This document shows, piece by piece, positions 22,901 to 34,900 of a stretch of 64,000 bases of DNA. The notes under the pieces are model-generated. The model had not been told where the DNA came from, did no database searches, and saw only the letters and a list, made by a program, of their open reading frames with translations. The translations under genes were made by a program, and so were the position numbers. Each line of letters opens with the position of its first letter. Position 1 is the stretch's first letter. Source of the stretch: Bostrychus sinensis. Taxonomy: Eukaryota > Chordata > Actinopteri > Gobiiformes > Eleotridae. The stretch is from assembly GCA_020698575.1 (NCBI GenBank), contig CM036245.1, positions 4,396,109 through 4,460,108 on the forward strand. Reading direction: 5' to 3'.

Positions 22901-25900
22901 GGATTTGTGTGTTAAAAACTTAACTAATCGCTGAGTGCGGCGGCGGGATATCGTTGTGTCAATTAACTAAAGCCATCACCCAACGCACTTTATTTCAGAT
23001 ATAAAGCACACAAATAGATTTCTGTGATATACAATCACACACAACACACTCTGCTCATTTAATGCCTTTGTGGATAATTTCATAAAACATGTATTTAACC
23101 TTTTCTTTTCCCATAACATTTAACATTAACAGGTAAATTTAACAGACTTTATTTTAAAGTAACTTGCAGAGGCAGCTACAGGGGCAGTTCTCACACTTTT
23201 CTGATTATTTTATGTACATTGTGGCTATTTTTAGTGACATGTTTTTGTTAAAATCTTTTTAAAAGGAAGTATTAAACACAGGGCTAGTCAGGGTGCACGC
23301 TGCAGTTAAACCCCTGCACCGGTTAAATAAACCAAAATAAGAAATGGCAAGTGTGAACCCAAAGCATACACATTATTGAAATATTAATGATACACACAAA
23401 TAACAATACAAACAAAGCCTCACGAGCAGTGTTGGAGGCAACACTCAACACAAACAGGCCTACCTCATTTCAAGTCTTGTTTTGGTCCTTCCCTTGTTTC
23501 CATGAATGAGCCGAAGTAAATCCAGACAAAACTATAAAATACTAGCAAATAACTCAAACAAAATCTCTGCATTTGAACCTCTGGGACCGCTGGAAAAGGA
23601 GAAAAGGTGGATCACGCTCATGGCTCTTCATCACAGTGATGCCCGGCCAAGTCCAACATCAACGGCGTTCACCTGTTGCACAGAAGTCCTTTACAGGTAA
23701 CTACAAGGCTTTAGATTCCTCTGAGACAAGGCTTGTTCTTCTCTTTCTCTCAAACTCTGGAGTGTGTTAACGGGACAGCAGGCACCGGTCTGTCAGTGAG
23801 GCCCGGGCTTAAGGGAGCACCAGCCTGTGGAGCATTAAAACAATAATAAAGACGACAGCGTACTGCGCATATGCTCAGGCTAAAGAGCATATGCGCAGTA
23901 CGCTGTCGTCTTTATTAATTTCATTTTATCTTAGGCTCTTGTGGTATAATCTGAGAGGCTGCCCGTGGGTGCAGTTTATAGGCTAAAGTGTTTGAATGGA
24001 CCGAATATCAGCGCTTCCTTAAGATGTCTGTCCTGTTAAAGTGGTCCTGAAAGAGTTTGACAGAAAAAGTTCCAGAGGCTTCTAAAGCCAGGTGTCTACC
24101 TGTTAAGGGCTTTTTGATAACACCACAGGTGAGGCCCGACTTTTAAAAGCATGTGATTCGTATCATTGTGATGGAAAGTGTGGTCTAGCCTACCTTTTGC
24201 CTTTATTCAGTGGTCCCACAAGGTTCAAGATGTTGCTCGGGGTAAATGCTAGTTTTATTTTATTTAGTTTTGTCTGGATTTTCTTCAGATTGGTTTTGGA
24301 AACAAGGGAAGGACCAAAACAAGACTGAGGTAGGCTACACCTGTGTTGAGTGCTAGACCCTGTAGTTCATGCTGTTGTGCGTCTGTACACGTTGTCATGT
24401 TGTAAATATTTCAGTACGATGCACACATTTTGAGATCACTCTGCATTTCTTATTGTGTTTTATTTAACCTGTGTCGGGGGTCTAACTCTGCCAGAGCAGC
24501 GTGCGCCTTGACCATGGATAACTGGCCCTGATGCATCAGTATCAGAGATATTTTAGCCCCATCTAGTACTGTTCCCAGAAAGGAAAATTTAACAAAAACA
24601 TGCGACCACAAACAGCCACAGTGTGCACAAAAACATCTGAAAATGCCACAGAAGAAAAGCGGCTTCAAAACGACAGTTGTAAATAGCCTAGGAGTGTAGA
24701 AATTAATTCATACGTCAAAGTGCGTTACAATGTGTATAATAAATTAAGACTGTGTTAAAATGGGCAGTTGTTTGTGATTGAGTATCATGTAAATAATTTG
24801 CTGTGTGCTTTATATCTGCTGAAATAAAGGGTGTTGGGTGACAGCTTTAGTTAAGTGACACAACGATATCCCGCCTCCGCAGTCAGCGATTAGTTAAAGG
24901 TATTAGGGAGGATCTTTGTAAATTCAATTTTAGCAATATTTATTAAAACTACCTTCATTGCCCTGTATAAGGCTTCTAAATTGGTGTATTAGAAAATATA
25001 ATAATAATATTAATAAACTGTGGACTCTGTGGGACTTAAAAAACCTCATCCAATCATTTTCGTCATGAGTACGTTAACCATTGTTCCACGGACTTGCCAT
25101 TCATTCCGACGTCCTAGTTTTGGCGATGGTGCACGTTCTTGTGTCTGCGCATGCGTACACACTATGTTTATGTAGTCCGGCATTAGCGCCGCGTTAGCGG
25201 CGTTAACATTGTAGCGCGGACAGCCTGACTTCGAAGAGCACAATGGCTGAGGAAAACCGTGAACCGGGCGGTCACAAAAGGAAAACTGTTTTTGAAGTGA
25301 ACCAGAGAAGGAGGAGAAAAACTGTAGAAGAGCAGAATAAGGACGGCGTGCGCTGTAGGAACAGAAAGGGCTTCAGACGATGCATTGGTCGGCAAGTTTC
25401 TGCTGGACAGGTAACGTTTATCTTATAGTTTGAAAAAAATGCCTTTTTTCTTTATCTGTTGAACCTTTTCAACTGTACAGCAGTCAGTTTGCTAATGCTA
25501 CCAATAGCAGGAGTACATATATTTTTGCTCACATTTAGGGACTGTGCATGTGACTGGGTCTGTGTGGGGAACTAGGTCAAAGGTCGCGCAGACAAACACT
25601 GCAGGTCTAGGTTTACGCGAATCTCTGCTGATGCTGGCTGTAAACAAACACTCGTGTTCCAACGGTCGTGCACGTCGCTGTGGAGGAGTTCCTTGGAAAG
25701 GAACAGAGAAGGGCAGGGCCTGATGCATGCGCATTATTCAAAAAAGGACAAACAGTCACTGGTTTCTCAGCAGTCGAAAAAAATCCTCCCTAATATCTTT
25801 AAATATTTAACACACAAATGCTAAAATCCTTGTTTGAAGGATTAAGCTGCGTTAGTCCATAGCAACGTTAGTTTGGTGATTTTATTTTGCGAAGTGTAAG

Positions 25901-28900
25901 ACATAAATATGTTTTTTGAAGCTGCTTTTGTCCAGCTGCTCGCTTACAAGCTGTGAGCGGAAATTGATCATTCCGTTTAGCCAAATGCAGAAGTAGTTAG
26001 CAAATAACCCCAATTATGAGAATTCATTTTGTCTTTGTCATAACCGTAAAAGAATGTCTCAAAAATAACTTTAATTGTAGGCTAACTCTTACCTGGATGA
26101 ACTGCTGGTTATCACCCTGAATCACTCGGGGGAGCGTGTATGTCACTCCAGAGCTGCTGGCAATATACAAGCTAAATGCTAATGCTAACTAAAACAGTCA
26201 TTCTACTTATTGTTACAGCAGTTCAGTGGTTTTCAAACTTTTCATTCCAAGTATCTCCGCAGAAAATACCTGGCTCTCCAAGTACCATCTTTAATGGCGG
26301 TCTAAATAACCCAAGCAACAGATTCAGTAATACTAACCCAAACTAATTTTGCACTAAAGAAGGGAAAAAAACAAAACCATGACTCAGTCCAGAACTACAA
26401 CTGGGCTTGAACCAAAACAAAAACACGATTAAACCAGGACCAGGACAGTAGTAAATGATGCCTATAACCAGGACTAACTCAGGACTAAGTAGTGTTCATT
26501 TATTTGTCTTTGCTGCTGGCCCTTTAAGAGAACAAGGAAGTGAGTTTGCAGACCATCCACCTTGAATACTTGGTAGGCATCGTCTTTGTCGTTGTGGTCA
26601 GGTAGGTACATATACGGAAGGGACCATCTGTGGGACTTTGTCAGACACTCGTCATGATCTTCCACTTGGTATGGGATGTCCTGGGCCTTCTGAACCGGCA
26701 GCAGGTCGAAGATCTGGAAAGACAAAGTGAAGGTGAGACTTTTAACAGGGACAGTTTGTGTAGTTTGTTGTTGTTGTTTGTTGTGTTAAAAACCAGACAC
26801 GATTCTGAGCTGGGCTTACCTTGTCCTGGTCCAGAGTCTTCCCTGGTTCTTTGATGAGGACGCTCTGGTCCACAGCACTGAGTCCACACAGAGAGTGGGG
26901 CAGAGCAGTGACCTTCAGAATACTGTCCTCTGCAGGGACTGAGGAGGAAGGGGAGAATTCCAGAGAAACCTGAAATATACACACATTACTACTACTACTA
27001 CTACTGCTACTACTTCTACTACTACTACTGTGCTCTGCAGGGATCATGGAGGGATACCTGAAATACACACACAACATTATTACTATCCATCAAACTGATT
27101 GCAGGGCTAGCAGAGATGCACAGACATCCCTCTCCCCAGACACCTCCTTCAGCTCCCAGTTCAACCAGGAGACATAGTCCCTCCAGTGTGTCCTCGGTCT
27201 TCCCTGAGGCTGCCTCCCGGTGGGATATGCCCAGAACATCTCCTCTTAATGTGGAGGAGCAGCTGCTCTACTCTAAGCTGGTCCCGGGTGACCGAGCTCC
27301 TCACCCTATCGCTCAGGGAGCGCCCAGCCACCCTGCAGAGGAGGCTCATTTTTGGCTGCTTGTATCTGAGATCTTGTCCTTTTAGTCCTGACCTAAACTT
27401 CATGACCACAGGTGAGAGTAGGAGCAGAGATCGACCGGTAAATGGAGAGTTTTGCCTTTTGTTTCAGCTCCTCCTTCACAAAAACAGACCGATACAACAA
27501 CCACATTACTGCAGACGCTGCACTGGTCTTTTGCTCCACCCTTCTCTCTAGCCTGGCGAGCAGGGATGGGAATTGATAAGATTTTATCAATGTCAATTCC
27601 ATTGTTGATTCTGCTTATCAATCCGATTCTTTATCGATTCTTTTATTGATTCCTGATATATCTGTGAATAAAATGAACAAGATTTGTGTTCATACAGTTT
27701 ATTATGAAGCAGAAATAAAAGCTTATTTTTATTTTCATGTATGTGGGCTTAATTTAAACTGTGCTCACAAAACAGAAGTAACATTTATTGAAAGCACAGC
27801 TGTTAAATTACTGGAAATTTATGCTTTGTAAATAAACAGGATTGTGGCTTTATTATTAATTTAGGGGCAGCAGAAGCAGCTTTGTACCTGTCTGTCTGAA
27901 AAAAAAAAAGTTCATTAACCTTATTAAAATAAACAGTAGTCTATGTTACTGTGACAGCGCAAATCAGGGAGCGGCCACATCAGCGTCAGGTGAGAGTTAG
28001 ACAGGTGAAAGTCAGACAGGTGAGACAGGATTCAGCGTTTTCTACAGAGATTTCTCTGTTTCTATTGCTCGCTCCCTTCCAAACTGTCTTTCTTATGCAG
28101 GGGAATGAGCTCCTGCTGTGACAGTGTGGGGACATTTAGCTCCTACCTCCGCGACGCTCTGGCTTCACTCTGGTGTGTCCATGCAGTGGGACGTGAGCGC
28201 ACCAGACTCCGTGCATCTCCACCTCCGCGCTGTCGTGTCCCATGAGCGCGTGTGCATTAATCAGAGACAGGGGAACGACATGCACTGCATGATGAGTGAT
28301 GCACTTTGTAGGCCACTCATCGAACACGACTTTTGCAGCGAAGTGAAAGTAAAAAGGTTAGAGGCACGGCTCGGGAGTGAGGTGGGTCTTGGAGCAAAAC
28401 CTGCTCACACAAACGCAGCTGCCCAAAGCAGCATCGATAAGAGGCATCGTTAACGGCGGAGGCAGACAATTCCGATAGATTGGAAAAATTAGAACCGGTT
28501 CTCGGGTAGAACCGGGTTTCGATGCCCATCCTTACTCGCGAGCCAAACTGTCCTACTTGTTTTTCGCTAGCAGGAGAGTCCCCTCTTGGAGCAAAGCATT
28601 TCTCCAGTTTGATTTTAAAAAGGATTATCATAGCCATTTATTTGCAGTGCATCTTACAAAAGTGGAAGCGCTAACCAAGGTAGCGCTAGCTACCGAGCTA
28701 ATTTAATAAATTCTCTGACCTGATTAATGGGGCTTAGTGCTTTCCCTCATCACCTGATGGTCCTCGTTATTATCCAGTCCTCTGTGTAATTGTTTTCTTT
28801 GTCTTGTTGCCATTTTAATAACAGTTAAGTCCCATTGACATCCAATGTAATAAACACAAAAAATGACATTTTCCACAACTGGCTTCTGTTGCTGTCCCTG

Positions 28901-31900
28901 TTCAGAAATAAGTACACAGCTGCTAATAATACGGCGTATTCTGCTGTTTTATTTAAAAAAAAAAACAATAAAAAAAAAAAAACACATCAATCTATGTTTG
29001 TTTGCTTATGTCCCGCCTTTTGTTTCTCTGATTGATCCGACTGTCATTGTTCCACCACAGAAACAAAATGTTACCGAAGGTATCCCAGACTAACATCTTT
29101 GTATGAAATAGGAAAAGAGTTTGTCTGGCAGCCCAGGCTACCATCCCTCACTCATGAACAAGACCCAGAGATACTTGAACTCCTCCACTTGAGGCAGGAA
29201 CTCTCCTCCAACCTGAAGAGGGCACCACCCTATTCTTTTCAAGAACCATGGCCTCGGACTTGGAATTGCCGATTTTTCACTCGGCTGCAAACTGCCCCAG
29301 GTTCACTCTGAAGGTCCTGGCTTGATGAAGCTGGCAGGACAACATTGTCTGCAAAAAGCAAAGATGAGATCCAGTGGTATCCAAACTGGACTCCCTCCTG
29401 CCCTTGGCTGCCCCCTAGAATTTCTGTCCATAAAGATAATGAACAGAACCAGTGACAAAGGGCAGACCTGCCTGAGTCCAACATGCACTGGGAAAACTCT
29501 GGTCCAGACTTTCACGACTGGAACAAACCCCCTTTGTTTCTCCTGAATCTTAAGTTCCGTTCTTGACTGAATTCTCCTCTCAGTATCTCGGCATAGACTT
29601 TCACAGAGAAACTGTGGAGTGTGGCCCTGCAGTTGGAAGCAGTTTGAACACACCCTCCGGTAACCTTTTTTAAGGTACTTGTACCTTGTTGCTGAAACAC
29701 TTCTCGGTGTTGAAGTCTTTGGCCTTGGCGATCACGTTTTCACTCGGGAGAACGGCGTAGGCCACGACCTGCAGAGTGGGGGCCATCTCTGGGGTCACCT
29801 CCAGCTTAAACGACACCTGTCCCTCCAACACTGAAAGGACAAAGGTAATCTTAGAGTTCGGCCCAAAAAACTCAGATGTATTTAAGTCACAAGTGTTGGA
29901 GTCTAAGTCCGAGTCACCAAAAATTTCATGTTCAGTCCAAATCAAGTTTGAGTCACTTAAAAGGAAATATGTGTGATATGCAGCCTCTGCTGTTTTATAA
30001 TGGTACTGCTGTCTGCATTAAAAACACTGGAGCAAGTGCTAACGTTATATCAATCCTATATCAGTCTCCTGGTGAAATCCAGCTTGGTGCGTGAGGTAAA
30101 AGTGCCTGAGCCCAAGACCAAGTCTGAGTTACTGCCTACAAGCCCGAGTCTAAGTCCAAGTCATTGGTCACCAGGTCCCAGTGACAAGTCCTAGTCTGTG
30201 AGGAGAGGCTAGGCCAAGTCCGAGCCTCACCCCAAATCAATGAATCAGCTAAAAGTCAAGTCACTGAGGCTTCATGAATTGACCCAAAAGCTTGTACAGG
30301 GGTTGTAAATAAAACAACATTACACTATGAAACCCACTTTTAGGTCACAGCTTTCATTGCTTAAGGCAGGTTTTATTTGTGGTAAGTCTAAATCTTACCT
30401 GAATCACTTTTAATCTCCACACTCTCATGTCCATATTTAATGATGGCTCCTCTTGACAAAACCTGGAGAAGAGAAGGGATTTTGGTGAATCCATATTGAT
30501 GCATACCCCTTGTTAAATCATAAATTAATGTGCTTATCCACAGTCTTTGGAAAGCTGAGTAAAGGGAAAGGGTTAGAGCCATTTCTAAGGCTTTGGGACC
30601 ATGGTGAGAGCCATTATCCACAAAGGGAGAAGACTAGGAACAGTGGTAAACCTTCAGATCCTAATTTTTCACAGGACTATAGTTATTTAGAGGCACTGTC
30701 TCTTTGCACTGGTGGCAGAACAGTCTCTCGTTGTCTGTGTGATACTCAGATGACAATAAAATTAACCTTGAATCAGGTTACAGATTCAGGATACAGGACA
30801 ACACCAAGTCGGAGGGAAAGAGGAAACTTGGTTGATGTTGTTCAGAAACTTACCAGGTACATGATGTGTGCTGTCCCAGGTTTCTCTCCCACCACCGTGT
30901 ACTGCACAGAGAAGTCCTCCTCAGACCCACAGACCAGAGTCCGGTCTTCCCCCTGGATCTCCACAGAGCTGACGGTCTTTGTGTGAAGGGAGAGGGCCTT
31001 CACCTCAGACAGATGATGGTGCGCAGCGGCAAAATGTGGGTTCCTATAGGTCTGGATGTGTTCCTTATACAGACTGGCCTGGAGGAAGGAGCGACAAGCA
31101 GAAGATTCAGTTCATATGTGTAGGAAGACAGCCTCGAGTTGGAAGCTGCAGATCCAAAACCTTAATCTAACACTTAACTCAACAGACATCCCTTCTCCAT
31201 ATGTGGAGCCACAGAAGGGTAATCCTTGAACCCTTGGATAATACGGCATGCATTTTCACTGTTACACAGACGATACACAGTTGTATTTATCAGTAAAACC
31301 TGACCAAAATGACCGCGTTGAGAAACTTAGCGCCTGTGTGAGACATAAAGACGTAGATGTTAATTATCTAGTCCTAAACCCAGAAAAAACAGAGGTCATT
31401 ATACTAGGCCCCAAAAAGCTGAGAGATGCTCTGTCTGACCAGAGTCTCCCTGGACGGTGTCAGTGTAGCCTCAAGTTCTACTGTGAGAAACTTAGGAGTT
31501 TTATTTGACCAAGACTTATTATTTAATGCTCACATAAACCAAGCCTGTAAAACAGTGTTCTTTCATTTGGCAACATAGCCAAAATCAGAAATATTTTATC
31601 TAAAAGTGATGCTGGAAAACTCGTCCATGCATTTGTTACATCTAGGTTGGATTACTGTAACTCTCTGCTGGCAGCGTGCCCTAAAAACTCTTTAAAATGT
31701 TTTCAGCTTGTTCAAAATGCAGCAGCAAGATTATTAACAGGAACTAACAGGAGAGAACATATTACTCCTGTGCTAGCTTCACTTCATTGGCTTCCAGTCG
31801 AATTCAGAATTAGGTTTAAAATCCTTCTCCTGACTTACAAGGCTGTAAATGGTACGGCCCCATCCTACATTAATGATGTTATAGAGCCATACCAACCAAG

Positions 31901-34900
31901 CAGAGTACTGCGCTCACAAAATGCAGGGCTATTATTGGTTCCCAGGATTTCTAAAAGTACAGTTGGAGGTAGAGCCTTTAGTTACCAAGCTCCTGTTTTA
32001 TGGAATCAGCTTCCAGCTCATGTTAGAGGCAGACACAGTCTCTACATTTAAGGCTAGGCTTAAAATGTGACTCTTTGAGAAAGCTTATGGTCAGGCCAGG
32101 AACAGGGTTAACTCCACAGCTGAAGCTAGGCTGCTCTAGGAGCTAGAAGCTGGGGGAAGTATGGTGCACTGAGCCTCTGTCCTCTGGTTTCATCTGCTGC
32201 TCCTCTTCTGTCACTGTCATTAATATTATCAAATGTTCTATATCTTTAATCAGTTCATTGCTATTCACAAGTTGTCCCTCTCTCCCACTCCCTTCTGGGA
32301 GAGCTGACCCCATCTGTGCTCCTGTTCCAACCTGTGGGCCCTCAACCTCACCTCTATGGACTTCCCGGATCTCTTACTCACCCTTACTTACCTGTCTGGA
32401 TGAAACCCACTTGCTGCATCCTTACAGAGATGATCTATGATCCTATAGATGAGCTAATGAACAGTCCTGACACATTTTGCCTGTCCTTCATGGGAGAGGA
32501 GCTCTCCTTCAGTTGGGCTGCATAAGGTTTCTTCTTTTTCCCCACAGCTGGGTTTTTTAGGTGTTTTTCCTTACCGAGAAGGAGGGTCAAAGGACAGGAG
32601 TGTCCTGGGTCTGTTTAGTTTAGTGTAGTTATTGTTTGTGTTGATTTTGTGTTAAGTCTGATTGTGTGTTGAATTGAATTGAATTGAACTGAATAATAAA
32701 TCACCCAAGAAAAAAATGTTTTCTGCTTTTGAAGCAAGCCATTACCATGTTTGTACCAGGATAGTGAGTCGAAAATTGAGCCATCTTATCTTAGTTTTGG
32801 CTACAGATGTTGGAAAAACATTGAATATCTGCAGCCCCACTGTAGCTGTCACCTTGATCACCACCAGAACACATTCCTCTTAAAACAATCAATTCTGTAG
32901 TTTAAAAATTTGGATACATGGAGCAAGACTACCTCCTAGAGGCCATTGCAAGACAGAAACTTGCACGCATGCAGTAAAATCAATATGAAATATGTGACTG
33001 TATTATTTTCTTCACTCACTCAAGAAAACTCAAATTGAATTAAGAATGAATTTATTAACAAAAATTGGGCAAAACAGTATGCTGAAAGGCATATGTAAGT
33101 TAAAAATGTAAGTATGTACACGCGTACCAGCTTTAATGCACATAATGGATCAAAATCATGAAAAAAAAACAGGTCTAAACCAGGACTAAATCAATATTTG
33201 CTCCTCCAAAGCAGGCGGGTCTTACCTTCAGATTGGCGTGTCGGGGAAAGTCTGTGGTGTTAAATTTGAACGTGGCAAACCCCTCGTGGTCCGTCTTCAG
33301 GGACTGCAGGACTTGGCCTGAGCTCTTCAGATACACCAGAGTGTCGGTCACTGGGGAGTCGTTAAAGTGCACTGCTTTCACCTGAACAGGGACAGAATCA
33401 TTAATACAGACGAACAAAAGAGGTTCTCTCTAAACAGTATGAGGAGAGGTGGAACATAGCCATGATCTTTTACTCAAGTACATTTTTTGAGGAGAATGAA
33501 GCCTAGTTTTTGAGTACATCTGTTAAAAACTACAGTTACTTTTAAAAGGCTAACTTAAAACTTAAAAATGTCTTCTGTTGGGGAGCTGTTACTTAACCTG
33601 GCAAAAGCCAGATTGTGCTAATGTTTGATTGCTAAAGAGCACTTCCTGGTTTCACGTGTCTATGTAGAGCTGTGAGAGGGTTTTCCATTCTTGAGAAAGG
33701 CAGTGCCTCAGCATACAGGATTACTCCAACATGTGAGAATGAAACAAAATACTCCTCCAGGTCTGTTTTTGAGGAGGAGACAACATTATAACATGGTTAA
33801 AGGAGACGTGCTTGTTTTTCTTGAGAGGCTCACTATGTTTTTAAATAGTTCTAAATTTCTCAGTGTGTTTAAATTGCTTAATCTTGCTGTATTTGTTGTC
33901 TTGATGACTGTATTAGCTGCTACCTTGGCCAGGTCTCTCTTGTAAAAGAGATTCTGAATCTCAATGGAACTTCCTGGTTAAATAAAGGAATAAAAAAAAT
34001 AAAAATAAAAAGAGAGGAAAAGTCCATTTAGCAAAAGAGGCGACCTTTAAGGAATTAAATACAAAAGTTAGGATTTATTTCATTACAATCTCTAAATAAG
34101 AATTAGCTGTTGTCCTGGGCTTCAGGGTCAGAGGATCCCAGAAATGGTTTCTCTTCTTACATTGTTTATTATAATGGTCCCATGTGAACCTTTCTTGCCC
34201 TGGGCCCCAGTAAACCTGCCAGCAGGTCTGGTTAGATGTAATGTATTAGTATTTGTTTAAGTTTTTTCACATTTTTAAACCAAACAACCAATGTTTCCTG
34301 TACCTTCAGATCCAGCACAGCTCCTAAGTCGTACAGCCCTGGTGGGTCCACAAACATCACTTTCCCGATCTGGTATGAAATCTGGATCCTCTGCTCCACG
34401 GGCTGCTTCACATCTGGAGGAGAAGACCACGTTAATGCTATTCTTAGACTTTTAGTGAAATATTTTCTTAGATTTAGTTGGTAGTAGTAATTGTAGTAGC
34501 AGTAGTAGTAGTAGTAGTAGTTGTAGCAGCAGCCATAGCAGAGGTGGTAATTGTAGTAGTAATGGTACAGTAGATGTGGTAGTAACAGTCGAAATCATGG
34601 TAATATTAGTTGCAACTGTGGCCATGGTAGCCATAGTCGTCGTAATAGTTGCAGTGATAGTAGTAGTAGTGGTAGTAGTTCTAGTAGTAATGGTAGTGAC
34701 AATAATAGCAGTAGTTGTAGTAATAGACACAGCAGCAGTAGTAGTATAATAGTAGTAGAAGCAGTTGAAGTAGTAGTACTTACCAGTTCCCTCCTCCATC
34801 ATCATGGCTTGTATCTTGTACTCGTCCTCCATCCTGGATCCATTTATGAATGGAGAGGTGTTAAAGGAGAAAGAGCTGCAGCCGTCTTTACCGACCTGAG

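Larger units (their letters stand above)
27090..29672 (-). mobile_element. Rex3-type (RTE clade) LINE in copy B intron 14, split by nested elements
   Basis: Two minus-strand pieces, 27090-27548 and 29141-29672. The right piece encodes RT fragments (VGLRQVCPLSLVLFIIFMDR, WIPLDLIFAFC); the plus strand GTGACAAAGGGCAGACCTG at about 29452 resembles the conserved Rex3 GTGA-AAAGGGCAGCCCTG segment. Its 5' end lies about 12 bp inside the intron from the exon 14 donor. Frame breaks and deletions make it inactive. Confidence 0.82.

Noticed and set aside
26555..26560. Alternative donor GTCTGC a few bases into intron 16
   Set aside because: It would shift the frame of exon 17; the GTGGAT donor directly after AAG at 26561 keeps GLKTATN in frame, though it is a weak donor.
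26742..27077. Serine-rich minus-strand open stretch
   Set aside because: The Ser run comes from the ACT microsatellite; the rest overlaps exon 15 in another frame.
30510..31123. Plus-strand open stretches of 158 and 85 codons
   Set aside because: Antisense shadows of A2M exon 12 (30854-31078).
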